DNA of 64,000 nucleotides from Oegoconia quadripuncta (taxonomy: Eukaryota; Arthropoda; Insecta; Lepidoptera; Autostichidae). The DNA lies in contig OX438757.1 in NCBI GenBank assembly GCA_949316235.1, positions 15,873,505 to 15,937,504 on the forward strand. Reading direction: 5' to 3'. Both the position numbers and the translations under genes were made by a program. Position 1 is the first letter of the stretch. Each line of letters begins with the position of its first letter. Shown in pieces: positions 1 to 11,375 of this stretch. Below the pieces are notes generated by a model. The model was not told the DNA's origin. It saw only the letters and a list, made by a program, of their open reading frames with translations, and made no database searches.

Positions 1-230
1 AGGTTGGTGGTAGGGCATTTTAAATGTCCGCCTGGTTAGCTACCACCATCTCATCTAAATCTGCCGCCAAGCAGCAATTGTGTTGCTGTGTTTCGGTTGT
101 CAGAAATAAGATAGCCAGTCCCCCAAATGTGTTGGGGTTTCCAGGTCAGTACGCTTCCACCTTCGACCTCATCTTCAATTAACATTAGGTGTCATTGAGT
201 TCAAGTACCAACCCGTTGTGCATTAAAAAC
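1..230 (+). repeat. SINE S1, head cut off by window edge
   Basis: Body and tail of the S1 tRNA-derived SINE: it starts within the GGTTGGTGGTAGGGCATTTT segment and ends at GTTGTGCATTAAAAAC. The tRNA-like head lies left of the window or is missing. The same body recurs more than ten times in this window. Confidence 0.85.
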
Positions 231-397
231 ATCCTAGTAGAGCCCGAGCTGTATGGGCAGGTGAGTGGGTCACAGAGCAAATTCAAATCAGTTAATAGAT
301 TCTGATTTGAATATAGATTCTGATTTGAATTTGCTAAAATCCTAAAATAGTTTAGGATATTCGCAACTATGTTTATTTCGCCCGATGTATGTATTTA

Positions 398-625
398 TTT
401 GACGACCTGTTTAGTGTAGTGGTTAGCAACTCTGACCATTATACCAATTCGGGCATATGTTTGTGTGATGAATGTTTTCATTTATAATAAGTATTTATTT
501 ACAAAAAAAATGTATTTATGTAGTATATCAATCATCTGGTATCCACAACACAAGCCTATAGTTGCTTACTGTGGAACTAGATGGCGCTGTGTGTATGTCT
601 AAGGATATTTATTATTTATTATTAT
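398..625 (+). repeat. SINE S3
   Basis: The tRNA-like head GACGACCTGTTTAGTGTAGT (box A) is followed by a decayed box B and the shared S2/S3 body, ending with ACTAGATGGCGCTGTGTGTA and an ATTT-rich tail. A better preserved copy on the same strand lies at 52408-52643. Confidence 0.8.
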
Positions 626-934
626 ATCTGGCTAAGTAATTTATTTATTTTATTTACTTTCCCACACGGGCCGAACCTATGCCAGCTTTTAAACTAAATG
701 GTGAGATGTCACAGGCTATTTAGTGCTTCAAGCTAGATTTTTAGTTAATCCTGTCAATTATTTATATCTTACAAAATTGGTGGTATATAATTAAGAATTA
801 TATAACATGTTTTGGTTAAAGAAATTTAAAAATATTATTAAATTTATATTAATAACTTTATACTTATTTTAAAATACATACATACATTCTAGGCGTACCC
901 ATAAATATTGTCAATTACAGGGTAAAGTACATTA

Positions 935-1069
935 TTGCGACATAGTTTATCTCAATTTTTTTTGCGAACATCTGCCAAAATCAGCGACATAACAGTCGTA
1001 CAGCAGCATTTTGACAGATGTGCGCGATATAACGTGTAATAAACTATATCGTGTGTGGTCATGCTACCC
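935..1069. repeat. MITE relic with GCGATATAGTTTAT inverted ends
   Basis: Left part has GCGACATAGTTTAT and right part has ATAAACTATATCG ... GTCATGCTACC, in inverted orientation around a middle containing TTTTGACAGATG. A longer copy with the same ends is at 58788-59072. It is too short to code; the transposon superfamily is not clear. Confidence 0.6.
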
Positions 1070-1164
1070 ATTCAGGTGTATTACGTGGGTAGATTTCTAG
1101 GTTACGAGTTCATTATTGCAAATACATAAACTATATATTGATCATATACAAAAGGTAGGTGAGC

Positions 1165-1500
1165 TTATCTTCATGCCAACCTTACAAAGACTTAGATTTT
1201 GCTCCATGACAATGCTTCGTCTCATTCTGACCGACTATGTGACCAATGCCGCGTATACCATCAATTAGGCACCGTATTCTCCAGATATGGCACACTGTGA
1301 CTTTTTGTTCTTAAAACTTAAATTGCCGCTTTGTGGAAGAGATTTTCGAGCATAGATGTAATAATAGAAAAAATGACGTCATTGAAAGCCTTTCCATCAT
1401 CTGAATAAGAGAATGAATGAATTGAGCCTTGGAGTATGAGTGGCTACAGACGATTCTAATTTTGAAAGTGATAAAACAAATATACCCAAAAATTAACAAA
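1165..1500 (+). pseudogene. mariner transposase C-terminal relic
   Basis: Decayed coding sequence. In shifting frames it reads like the end of a mariner (DD34D) transposase: a LHDNA-like stretch near 1205, then PYSPDMAHCDFF at about 1270-1305 (the conserved YSPDLAPCDFFLF block) and a GRDF stretch. Several frameshifts and stops are present, so it is dead. Identification rests on the YSPD block; the N-terminal half and both TIRs are not visible. Confidence 0.6.
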
Positions 1501-1855
1501 AAAAAAACTTTTATTTAGCAATTCCCGTAACTTTTTCATCCTAGTATGTATCTCTTTGCACTAAAACATTTTTGGCACGCATTGAATCAAATGTAATCTG
1601 CGCGGGCAGTTGAAAAACTATTCACCGGGCTTTCGTCGGCTTTTCAGGTCATTGGTTCCGTGTAAAATGGTGTGTGGCGCTATTATGTGCGTGCCTACCT
1701 ACCTATAGATAAAAAGTTTTAAAAACTACGACTTCTCGAGTAGGTACAAATTAAATAATATACGGTACATATTGCTCTGTAGGAATGTTTATTTTCTAAC
1801 TAAAAAAGTCAAAAAAAAATAAAAATAGATAAAAAGAGCATAGATTTAATCCAAT

Positions 1856-1962
1856 TCAATCCAATGTTCCAATCCAATCCATTCATCCGTTCATCCCTTC
1901 ATCCGTTCATCCGTGCATCCGTTCATCCGTTCATCCGTTCATCCGTTCATCCGTTCATCCGT
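1856..1962. repeat. (TTCATCCG)n microsatellite
   Basis: About ten tandem copies of an 8-mer TTCATCCG with a few variants (CCTTCATCC, GTGCATCC), preceded by imperfect CAATCCAAT units. Confidence 0.9.
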
Positions 1963-2094
1963 TTTGCGAAATACGAATGTTTGTGTGGTGTGTGTATGTG
2001 TATGTGTATGTTTGTTACCTCTTAACGCCTAAACGACTAGACAGATTTATAGCCAGATTAAAACCTGGAATTAATGGTTAATTTAGGATATATT

Positions 2095-2290
2095 ATAGGA
2101 GGAAGGACGAAGAGGCCATGGGAAGGGCACATAGCTCGAAAATATTCTGTAATGGCGACCATGCATCGGCAAGCGCAGGTGGATCGATGACCTGATGAAG
2201 GTCGCCAGAATAGCTGGATACAGGCTGCTTCTAATCAGTCGCTCTGGAAAGCTATGGGAGAGGAGTGGAGGTCCTGTGGCTGATATGATG
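2095..2290 (+). pseudogene. RTE-type LINE 3' coding relic
   Basis: Translated in pieces it gives the end of an RTE reverse transcriptase: GRTKRPW, then a WIQAASNQSLWKAMGEEW-like segment, matching the typical closing block with W...A..R..W...GEAY. Frames shift at least twice. It is followed directly by an (AAAT)n stretch and an S3 tail on the other strand. Confidence 0.6.
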
Positions 2291-2305
2291 ATGGTGAAGG
2301 TAAGC

Positions 2306-2437
2306 AGAATAAATAAATAAATAAATAAATATCCTTAGACATACACACAGCGCCATCTAGTTCCACAGTAAGCAACTATATGCTTGTGTTGTGGATACCA
2401 GATGGTTGATATAATACATAAATACATTGATCCCTCC
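2306..2437 (-). repeat. SINE S3, tail half
   Basis: Reverse complement of the S3 3' half: starts with (AAAT)n and CCTTAGACATACACACAGCG and runs to the TATACATAAATACAT region. The tRNA-like head is absent. Confidence 0.75.
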
Positions 2438-2788
2438 AGTCTTTTCTGAGAAAAACGGACTAGACAGATTATATAATATTTATTCAATAAAAGTAATCTA
2501 ATTAAATTACTCCGACAGATCAAATTACTATAACAAGGTCAGAATGTTAATCAAAGTTACAGATTATTTATTGTCTAGATGTTACTTAATGTCATGCCAT
2601 TTTTGCTGTAAAAAATATAATATAGGCAAGTCACTAATAAACTCAAGCCCTCGATGAAAAACGATGGGTGTTATGTTGTGTGTGTGTGTGTGTCCAGTCT
2701 TTGTCCACATACATGTACTCACGCCTTTTCCCGTTGGGTACGCAAAGACTATTGATTTCAACTTGCAACGATCCTGATATACCATTGG
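2438..2788. other. no gene seen
   Basis: AT-rich DNA. It holds a short (TG)n run near 2676-2692 and a stretch with CCTTTTCCCGTTGGGTACGC, which resembles the ends of RTE elements seen at 7350-7380 and 8810-8840, here inverted. No coding sequence is supported. Confidence 0.5.
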
Positions 2789-3203
2789 GTCTTTACCTAT
2801 GAAATTGGAGTTTTTTTCTTCGTTAATCATTATGCACCGATTCCTGTGATTTTCAAAGCTATATCGAAATTTGTTTTTTATTTGGAAAATGGAATATTAT
2901 TTCAAGGTTTCACATGAAATATTTTTTAATTTCTGGGCTAAATCACATAAAAAAAATTTGAACAGAGCTCTTTTCATGTGCTTCCCATAATCATTTCTTA
3001 GATTCGCTGAAACTTTTATAAAGTGGTTACTTTAAAAAATTAACACTGCCTACACTTAACTTAATGTTATCCGATAAGACACACAAAGTTTAGCTAAATT
3101 TGGATTTGCCGTTCCCAAAAAAAAATCAAAAATGTTTGTATGGAGAAAACAGTCTTAATGAAATTCTTCATACAAAACGCCAATTTCATAGGTAAGGACC
3201 TAA
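2789..3203. mobile_element. 415-bp MITE with about 21-bp terminal inverted repeats
   Basis: Left end GGTCTTTACCTATGAAATTGG and right end CCAATTTCATAGGTAAGGACC are near-perfect inverted repeats. Nothing between them codes for protein. A second, inverted and one-ended copy lies at 59164-59535. The superfamily is not identified; a TA-type target duplication cannot be shown. Confidence 0.75.
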
Positions 3204-3755
3204 TATATACTTTTGCTTCTTCCACTCTCATCGAATGCTTCAAACACGTTAGTCGGTTAGTTGATGACCGTACCTGACCTATTATGAGTACGACCTTTTG
3301 TGACCTTTCGTTCGGAAATATCTGGATATATCTCTCGTATTAAAAATTATACGAGAAGAAAGATTATTATTTATGTTAGATGTATATCCGTTTTAACACA
3401 GTTGGTATAGTCTTGTCGCCCTACAGGCCTTCCTCACTCCGGTAGCCACGACACGATAGCCAAATAAATACGCCGAATTTTTTATTTTATTCTTTATTGC
3501 ACCAAAATATTTCAATAACAGAGTACAAACAATAGGTCACGTACAAAGGTGGACTTATCTTTTTAAGAGATCTCTTCCAGGCAACCTGAGCATTGAAATA
3601 GGAAACTTAGTATTTTGGGGGTTTGTTTAAATTTGGGGTTTAGCAGTAAATTGTGTGCAAAAGAAAAAATCCTATAACGAATAATAAAACAAATAAAAAA
3701 AAGAAAAGATAACTGAATAATAAACTTACACTAAATATATTACATATACCGATCG
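3204..3755. other. no gene; LINE 3'-end-like segment
   Basis: From about 3482 the sequence ATTTTATTCTTTATTGCACC reads as the reverse complement of a LINE 3' terminus (GGTGCAATAAAGAATAAAAT), probably extending to about 3660. The rest is unannotated AT-rich DNA. Confidence 0.45.
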
Positions 3756-3985
3756 ACGACCGGTTGGTGTAGTGGATAGTGACCCTGTCAGCGAAACCAA
3801 CGGTTGCGAGTTCGAATCCCGCGACGGGTAAATGTTTGTGTGATGAATATGAACATTTATTCCTGAGTCATGGATGTTTATATAAATATTTATGTATTAT
3901 CCGTTATCTAGTATCCATAGCACAAGCTTTGCTTAGTTTGGGACTAGATGATTGGTGTAAGTGTCCGAAATATTTATTTATTTTA
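3756..3985 (+). repeat. SINE S2
   Basis: Head CGACCGGTTGGTGTAGTGG (box A), box B GAGTTCGAATCCC about 35 bases later, then the shared S2/S3 body and the end GTGTCCGAAATATTTATTTA. The pol III boxes are spaced as in tRNA. Confidence 0.9.
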
Positions 3986-4439
3986 TATTTTATTTATACC
4001 TACTGCGAAATATATACATAACATAATTTAAATTGACTTTATTGACGGTTATGATTCAAAAATTTAAAGTCGTATTTAAAAAAACCTAAAAAGGAGTTAT
4101 CCATTAAAAAAGGAACTTGGGAAAGCAATATTACACTGCACTAAATCTTAATAAAACTAAAAAAAATAAAACGTCCATCGGACGAGCTCAAACTTTGAAT
4201 GCCTTCAAAGTCGCCGTCCTTTGACGTCTTAGCATTTCTGGTGCTTTAATCTGTGCTCCTTTCTTATCTTCTCTCTATACCTTAGCACAAGCCTGTTGTC
4301 GCTAATTACTATTATTTTATATAGCAATAAATATTTATTTAGTACACCTATATAATTTACCTTTGTATTTTGTTGCTATTTTATAGATGTTTAAGTAGGT
4401 ATAATTGTCTATTGATTTATGTATGTATGTGTATGTAAA
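3986..4439. other. no gene seen
   Basis: AT-rich sequence with no supported coding region, between an S2 SINE and a LINE 3' end. Confidence 0.5.
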
Positions 4440-4665
4440 TATATGAAATTTATTCACGTAGTTTGTATCTGCATCCCTATTTAATACCGCACAACCTACC
4501 TATTTCAAATGTACTGTCCTTATACCCAAAGGTTGCGTGGAAGAGCTCGCTTTTAGTGATAAGGTCGCCAAATTGTACATTCCATTCGTACCACTTTTCT
4601 GAAACTGTATTTTCTTTTCTGTTGTGCAATAAAGTGTATTTGTATTGTATTGTATTGTAAATTGA
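4440..4665 (+). repeat. LINE 3' UTR and (TATTG)n tail
   Basis: Contains GTGGAAGAGCTCGCTTTTAG and TAAGGTCGCC, a common lepidopteran LINE 3' UTR theme, then GTGCAATAAAGTGTATTTG and a (TATTG)n tail. The AATAAA and short tandem tail mark the 3' end. No coding part remains. A related copy in reverse is at 56066-56200. Confidence 0.65.
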
Positions 4666-4928
4666 GCAACGAACGTGTCAGACCTGAGAAAAGCATAGCA
4701 AATATTTTAATCAAAATCCATGACGAAAAAACTAATTGAAAGGAACCGAGCGAAGCAAAAAAGGCAGCATGACATCAACGGAGGTGGCACCGATACAGTA
4801 ATATGAAGGTTTCCTAAATTTACAATTTATAGTTATTAAATAACTATTTGCTGTTATTGGATATCGAAGCCAGGACATCGCATACTGCTGAAATTTGAAT
4901 AAAGTGACACACTATTCAACCTTGAAAG

Positions 4929-5171
4929 AATAATAATAATAATAATAAATATTTCGGACACTTACACCAATCATCTAGTCCCAAACTAAGCAAAGCTTGT
5001 GCTATGGATACTAGATAACGAATAAACATACATAAATATTTATATAAACATTCAAGACTCGGGAATAAATGTTCGTATTCATCATACAAACATTTACCCG
5101 TCGCGGGATTCGAACCCGCAACCGTTGGTTTCGCTGATAGGGTCACTATCCACTACACCAATCGGTCGTCT
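4929..5171 (-). repeat. SINE S2
   Basis: Full-length S2 in reverse: (ATA)n tail at the left, box B as GGGATTCGAACCC near 5105, and head ending CCAATCGGTCGTC. Confidence 0.9.
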
Positions 5172-6029
5172 AACACAATATAACAAATAACACTCTATAC
5201 TGCTAATAGAAATGGAGTCAAACAAAACAGACATAGTTTCCATCTCAAGTGATTTCTCTCGCACCATTTGATTACATACTCTAGGGTTGGCAAAATTGCA
5301 AAAATAAATTTGGTTGTACATTTCTTGAGTACCCTAAAACTGTAAATTTAAAGCCATACGAGTATATCTCTGAAACGGCTTAATCGATTTTCACTAATCA
5401 TGCAAGAACCTTCGTTTAGTCTTTAATATATAAACCATAGCACTCAAATAAGACCACGCATTACTCAGATATCCGGCCAGTGGCTGAACACACATAACAC
5501 CTGTCATTTATCAACGCGGGTTAAAAATAGTTAACATAAATTAAAAATTAGAAAGCTTCAGAGAAACTGTGCATAATAATATCTTCCAGGTAACAAAGCA
5601 ATTGTGTTTAAAGTTAAATATCTTGGAAACGCCTAAACTGTTTTCCATCAAACATGACTAACCATTTCGGAAACCCCAGTTTTCGAAAGTAAACCATTTT
5701 CAAATGCTTCAAATCAATACTATCATATGTTTTTAATGGTGCTTGTATCTTGCAACAACGGAGTGATAAACTCCTTAAAACTAAGAAGAAAAAAACAATA
5801 CAACCCTTTCTTCTTCTTAGCGAGTCGATGGCAACATCAACTACCCCTAATCTTCCTTAGTTGGAAAAAAATGGGAAGGAACTTTGTGATTCTTTTCTAC
5901 AATGTTTATTTAGTACGTTTTTGACTTGACACAGTCGGCGACATTATACTAATTAAGTAATTTCAAATGAAATAGTTATTCTGAAATTAGCAGCTTGCTT
6001 TAAACGCCCATTAATTTACGAGTATATCT
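5172..6029. other. no gene; diffuse old repeats
   Basis: Two spots, TCTGAAACGGCTTAATCGATT near 5370 and CTTGGAAACGCCTAAACTG near 5622, are copies of a motif also seen near 29090 (TTTGAAACGGCTTAACTAAT). It is probably an old dispersed repeat. No supported coding region. Confidence 0.5.
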
Positions 6030-6240
6030 ATAATATCAAATGAAATCAAAAATGTTTTATTTCGTAAGTTATAAGAATAGCATTTGAAGTCGTCATGACT
6101 TACAGTTATCGCTCATTCACTAGGCAGTCTCCCCAGAGAAGAACGAGCAAGAAACTCCGGGGTTGCTCTTTTTAAATAAGTCAATTTAAATAATTTTAAG
6201 CTGTGTGCAATAAAGAATTTTTTCTTTCTTTTCTTCTTTC
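6030..6240 (-). repeat. CR1/Jockey-type LINE 3' end
   Basis: Reverse copy of the 3' UTR seen at 28600-28790: the AAAGAGCAACC...GAGTTTCTTGCTCGTTCTTCTC theme (here inverted) and a tail GAAATAAAACATTTTTGATTTC on the minus strand. No coding part remains. Confidence 0.65.
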
Positions 6241-6835
6241 TTTCAATACAAATACAATTTGAAATAATTGTTAGATTTATGATTCGACAAAGAAAAATAA
6301 GAATAAAATATACTGGATATTGCTGAGCGGTTCATGTCCACGCATTCTTATTATCTAGATAGTCAGAAATTTTATAATAGCCTTTGGAATACATACACAT
6401 ATATATAACTATACCTATAATTTATGCCTAAATAAGCGACTTGACAGATTTTGTTAGCTTAATTAAAATTTGAATTTCTCTGGAAAACAGGTCGTCTGAC
6501 AGCCCTATAACATACGCTCATGACCTAGATTCGGTGATTGTCTCTGATCAACTATAGGTAAACCCGCGTCGCCTTTAACATACCCAGCTCTGAGCATACA
6601 TAGCGATTGATTGGAATAAAGAATTATTTCAGAAAAAAAAATAGTAGGGTTTTACCAGTTTTTTTTTTATTTTTAAATTTACCAGAATTCACAATCTAAT
6701 GAAAGTGTCCGTTTTTATGAATCATTTTAAATTCTCGAAAATAACCGTATTTAAATCTATTTATGTGTTACTCATAATTAGCTTTTAGGCAGGTCTGAGC
6801 AATTTTTTTATTTATTCTGTATCTATATCGAGAGA
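6241..6835. other. no gene seen
   Basis: AT-rich sequence without supported features, left of an RTE relic. Confidence 0.45.
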
Positions 6836-7385
6836 AGGACATCGAAAGAAGAGGGAATGCCGGAAATCAGGTGAATGGAGCACTGCATGCCTTTATGAGG
6901 AGCCAGAATGTGTCCAAAAAAGCTCGTCTTGCTGTTCATGGCGGGGTGCTGGTTCCAACACTGACTTAAGGGAGTCAATGCTGGGAATGGCAAAAGAAGA
7001 ATGTAAGTATAATAAATGCAGTGGAAATGAGATCATTGAGAAGTATGAATGAGGTCACTTTGAAAGATAAAATCAGGAACAGTGTAATTAGGGAGTTAAG
7101 CAGTGTGAATGACAATGACAAAGATTGAAAAAGGTATGCTGAAATGTTCGAACATGTGGAGAGGATGAATGAAAGAAGACTTTCGAAAGAGATATACAAA
7201 TGTGGATGGTAGTGTTGGTAGGGGAAGACCATGGCAAACGTACCATGATCAAATCGGGGACGTCTTAAAGAAAAGCCAAGTCAAAAGTACCCTAAACCGA
7301 CAAGCATGTATGAACAACCTTATGAGAGTGAAGGAAGCAGAAGTGGATGTCTGTGGTCTTTGCCTACCCCTACGGGAAACAGGCC
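6836..7385 (+). pseudogene. RTE-clade LINE, reverse transcriptase C-terminal relic A
   Basis: Frames carry the RTE signature: SKKARLAVHGGVLVPT, then a GSECW-like block, VEMRSLRSMNEVTLKDKIR, and the closing [11 protein letters not shown] segment near 7310-7345. Stops and at least two frameshifts break it. It ends in CCTACCCCTACGGGAAACAGGC, shared with relic B at 8820. Only the final quarter of the RT protein is present. Confidence 0.75.
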
Positions 7386-7949
7386 TGACATTATGTATGT
7401 ACGTATGTATGTATTTATATCGAGCGAGATAATATTTGTCCTGCTTATTCCCTTGGACGACATATACAACTATTCCACTCTCACACCTACGCGCGCGACA
7501 AACGCTGTCATGCAACGGGGGCTGGTCAACAATTCTGACATTATGTACGAGTATTTCATGTTCACATTCGAAATACTCGCACCTAATTTATTCAGTAATA
7601 AACAAAAACTTTCACCATTTTACTGTTGTGCTCGGATGTTTATAAATTGAAACATAGTGTTGTTCTTGTATAACATGGTTTACTCGTGTTACGCTTGATC
7701 CAACATTATGTGCTCATTTTGTTGTATCAAACTAATATATTCCCGACATTCCTTCATAAAGTGCTCTAAGGCTGTTTCATCATCCACCTTTAAATCCTTA
7801 GAAAACTATTTTTTTTTAATTCACACTCAAGTTTCACAAGTGTCAACACTAGTTCGGTTTGAATCGTAAGATCCCTCTATTAATAGCCTAAGACAGTTTC
7901 TTATTTTATTATACAATATTCTGTTAACAATTATTAATATACTTTTGAA
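7386..7949. other. no gene seen
   Basis: Mixed AT-rich sequence between two RTE relics. Open frames exist on both strands near 7306-7650 but have no recognisable motif and overlap the RTE relic's end. Confidence 0.45.
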
Positions 7950-8860
7950 AGAAAAAGGAATTAAAGTCAATGTGAGTAAAACGAAAGTTATAATAAGTAT
8001 TTGAGAGAGGTGTATGTATGACTGATTGCAATATGTTGATAGATGGAGAAAAAGTGGAGTAAATGCGTGAGTTTGTGTATTTGGGTTCACTGTTTACACC
8101 TGATGTTAAGTGAAGATGAGGCCGAAGGTGGTAGCGTACTGACCCGGAAACCCCATCTTACTTGGGGGACTGGCTATCTTATCTCTGACAACCGGAACAC
8201 AACAATGCTATTAACATTGCTGTTTGGCTGCAGATTTAGATAAGATGGTGGTAGCTAGCCAGGCGAACATTTAATATGCCCTACCACCAACCAAACCGAG
8301 TACTAAATATGTACTCCGAAACGTAAACCCAATGTTGTTTACATTAAGCCACGGAGGCGGTTGGAATGCCGGAAATCAGGTAAATGAAGCACTGCATGCC
8401 TTTATTAGGAGCCAGAATATATCAAAAAATACTGATTTACGGGAGTGAATGCTGGGTGACAGAAGAAGAATGAAAGGAGAATTAATGCAGTGGAAATAAG
8501 ATCATTAAGAAGTATGAGTGGGGTGACTATGAAAGAGAATCAGGATAGTGTAATTAGGGAGTTAGGCAGTGTTAAAAAAGACGTAGTGACAAAGATTGAA
8601 AAAGGTATGCTGAGATGGTTTGGACATGAGAGGATGAATGAAAGAAGACTAACGAAATCGATATGATAATGTTGGTACCATGATCAAATCGGGGACGTTT
8701 TAAAGAAAGGCCAAGTCGTGAGTATCGTATAGGAAAATGTATGAACAACCTTACGAGAGTGAATGAAGTAAAAGAGGTGTGTCAGGATCGTAGCAAGTGG
8801 AAGTCTGTGGTCTCTGCCTACCCCTACGGGATACAGACGTAACTTTATGTATGTATATTC
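7950..8860 (+). pseudogene. RTE-clade LINE relic B, split by an S1 SINE
   Basis: Left piece (about 7950-8095) encodes an INVSKTKV-like stretch then LIDGEKVE and FVYLGSLF, the RTE block before the C-terminal thumb. Right piece (8363-8860) continues with the same RNISK...VKEAE region as relic A. The S1 SINE at 8096-8362 sits exactly between them, so it inserted into an older RTE copy. Many frameshifts; not functional. Confidence 0.7.
8096..8362 (-). repeat. SINE S1 inside RTE relic B
   Basis: Reverse S1 from ACACCTGATGTTAAGTGAAG to GCCACGGAGGCGGTT. The 3' tail (GTTGTGCATAAA part) is missing on the left side and the box B region is partly deleted. Confidence 0.85.
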
Positions 8861-9289
8861 TCTGTTGAATTGTGGAACACTATATACCCCTTGTTCTGTT
8901 ACTGGCATTGTTATTTGAAAAGTTATACCACTGTTTCACATAATAGTAGGAAGATATACAAACATACGCAAAGACCTTGCGAAGTAAATTATAAAGGGTA
9001 ATGTATCTTGCGAATACGTCAAGATATATCTCTAGAGACGCTAATTAAATTTAGGTACGCCAACAAGTACTAACCTGCCAGAACCATAATTAGGTAAGTA
9101 TTACTGAATTTAATTAAAACTTAGGATTCCTTGGTATTCTCTAAAGCAATCAAGTCAAGATACGCTGCATGGTGGCTTCGCTTTAGCGTTTTTTATTTAA
9201 CCGATTTAGATTTTTTGCCCGACCCACAAAAAAATCCGTCATTCCGCGCTTCCTCTGTTCACAAAAACATCTAAGGGTTCCGTAGCCAA
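8861..9289. other. no gene seen
   Basis: AT-rich DNA. No coding or repeat signature that I can support. Confidence 0.4.
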
Positions 9290-9455
9290 CATAAATAAAT
9301 AACAAATAAATATTTCGGACATTTACACCAATCACCTACTCCCAAAGTAAGCAAAGCTTGTACTATGGAAACTAGATAACGGATAAAAATACATAGATAT
9401 TTATATAAACATCCATGACTCGGAAATAAATGTTCGTATTCATCATACAAATATT
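9290..9455 (-). repeat. SINE S2, head missing
   Basis: Reverse S2 body from AATATTTCGGACATTTACACC to TGTTCGTATTCATCATACAA. The tRNA-like head with box B is absent, as expected for a 5'-truncated SINE. Confidence 0.8.
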
Positions 9456-9875
9456 ACGAGTGTAAATCATAGTTGCGAAGTTGATTACTGCGATGTACGT
9501 TATTGCGAAAGTTTATTATTACGAAGTACACATTACTGAGGCACGTCCGGACAAAGCCTGGACACAATGACACAACGCCGTCAAATACATAACACCCGTC
9601 GTTTTTCGCGGGTCATCGCAACCGCATAGTTTAGATGAGACCCTTTTAGTAAAATAATAATTTAGGGGTTCCGTAGGAAATTTTTATGAATTTTGATAGG
9701 GACAATAAACAGTTTTACAATGTGTATAACTTACAAGATTAATAACAAACTAGTATAGATGATTGCAAAACCAGCAGCATCATCCACAAATTACTAACTA
9801 CTAAGCACAAAACTAAAAGTATAATTAAAGTAAAATAGCGCAATCTGCCTGTTACATACATGAAGTTGTATATAA
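9456..9875. other. no gene; short odd repeats
   Basis: From 9456 to 9540 the motif ATTACGA/ATTGCGA recurs about every 18-20 bases (TATTACGAG, GTTGCGAAG, ACTGCGATG, ATTGCGAAAG, ATTACGAAG). GCACGTCCGGACAAAGCCTGG at 9541 is shared with 29178. No gene is supported. Confidence 0.45.
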
Positions 9876-9916
9876 CAACTATTTCTACATATGAGGAATA
9901 TATGTAGAAATAGTTG
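9876..9916. repeat. perfect 17-bp inverted repeat, 7-base loop
   Basis: CAACTATTTCTACATAT is followed after GAGGAAT by its exact reverse complement. The stem does not extend further. It could be a short hairpin RNA or a chance palindrome. Confidence 0.7.
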
Positions 9917-10113
9917 ATGACAGAATAGTGTAGATGACAACAATTTAAAATTTATTAAAGTTGTACATAATTGTAAAACACACATAATAGCTGCAAAAGA
10001 AGGAAAGAGATGTATACGGTGACTTTTATTTACTTGTTTATTTATTTAGGTAATTAATTACCTATTTATTTATTTTGTTTTTGCCCAATATTAAGCTTTA
10101 AAGTGCTATTTTT

Positions 10114-10318
10114 TAACCGACAGCCCCAAAAAGGAGGGTTATGTTTGTATGTATGTTTGTCAGTAGATTTCTATGTTACCTCCTGTAGCCTAAAGGGCAC
10201 TGCCGAATTTGAAGTGCAGGGTGTCGTTCGAGTCGTCTTGATCCCTAGAGTGTCATTGGATACATTTATGATAAAAAATCCCACATGGCGCCCGCAAAAT
10301 ACAATATATGCTGGAGGG
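10114..10318. repeat. dispersed repeat flanking an S1 insertion
   Basis: AACCGACAGCCCCAAAAAGGAGG followed by ATGTTTGTATGTATGTTTGTC has the look of a widespread lepidopteran repeat with microsatellite-like core. It runs into the T-rich tail of the S1 SINE and may resume after 10636. No coding evidence. Confidence 0.45.
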
Positions 10319-10634
10319 TTTTTTCTTTTTTTTTTGCACAACGGGTTGGTACTTGACCTCAATCACACCTGATGTTAAGTGAAGATGAGGTCGAACGTGG
10401 AAGCGTACTGACCCGGAAACCCCAACACATTTGGGGGACTGGCTATCTTATCTCTGGCAACCGGAACACAACAATGCTATATTAACATTGTTGCTTGTCG
10501 ACAGATTTAGATAAAATGGAGGTAGCTAGCCAGGCGGACATTTAAAATGCCCTACCGAGTACTTAAACATGTATCCCGCTGGGGATCGAACCCGCGACCT
10601 CCGAATCGTAAACCCAACGCCACGGAGGCGGTTA
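10319..10634 (-). repeat. SINE S1, full length
   Basis: Reverse S1: T-rich tail, GCACAACGGGTTGGTACTTG, box B as GGGATCGAACCC near 10580, and head GCCACGGAGGCGGTT. The box A area (GTTTACATTGAGCCAC) is shortened to AACGCCAC. Confidence 0.9.
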
Positions 10635-11159
10635 AATACTTCAATAGTTATTGTTAGAGTCAAGTATGAGGGTCCCCCTCCCCTCTAAGTGCTAAACGGT
10701 TGGTTTTGGATACGTGAAAAAATTCTCCGTCGGACTATATAGGAAAACTATTACAGTCATGAGTAGCCCGACATGCACTTGACCGATTTTTTATATAGCT
10801 TCAGTATTTGGAACCTCGTGGTTACAATCTTAGGCGATCGTAGGTATTTGAAATTCTGAACCGACTACGGTTAAACTCAATAGAAGGACATATATTCAAC
10901 GCGTCTGTCTGTATAATATATTTCCACATTCTTTCATTTCACTGCGATATTAACTAAATTCTAATAGGTACCTACTTTTATTTGTTGATAACCGGCACGT
11001 TAGCTCTTTAACTTAAATAAGTACCAAGTAAGCTAAGTTATAGTATATTAAAATTACAGTAACCCAATTAAGCACAGTCCTTGCTCCGTCAAGCCAGAAT
11101 AAATTATCAACGAATTGCCTTCTTTTTTTGCAAAAATTTATTTAATTAATTAAGCAAGA
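10635..11159. other. no gene seen
   Basis: Includes a GTTATTGTTAGAGTCAAG stretch and a run of GTCCCCCTCCCC; no gene or clear repeat can be supported. Confidence 0.4.
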
Positions 11160-11375
11160 TTAATATTATAAAAACGAAAGTTTGCATGTTTATTTGTTTG
11201 TTGCTCAAATACGGCGAAACGGATGAATGGATTTGGATGAATCGGTTTACAGGTAAAACATTCCTTGAAATCATAAGATAATTTTTATTCCGATAAACGG
11301 AGTAGTTCACACGGGATAAGCCAATTTCACATATCTGCGATAAATTTATTCAACGCTGAGCGGAAAACTAGTATT
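11160..11375 (+). repeat. Helitron-like dispersed repeat (tentative)
   Basis: Shares its start (AATATTATAAAAACGAAAGTTTG), its middle (TTGCTCAAATACGGCGAAACGGATGAATGG) and its end (GCGGAAAACTAGT) with the repeat at 14186-15265. The end in CTAGT fits a Helitron CTRR-T terminus, but the terminal hairpin is weak, so the class is a guess. Confidence 0.4.

Noticed and set aside
1856..1962. CRISPR-like array
   Set aside because: The 8-mer units are contiguous, without spacers: a plain microsatellite in eukaryotic DNA.
7306..7650. 114-codon plus-strand frame
   Set aside because: It overlaps the RTE relic in another frame and continues into microsatellite-like sequence; no motif.
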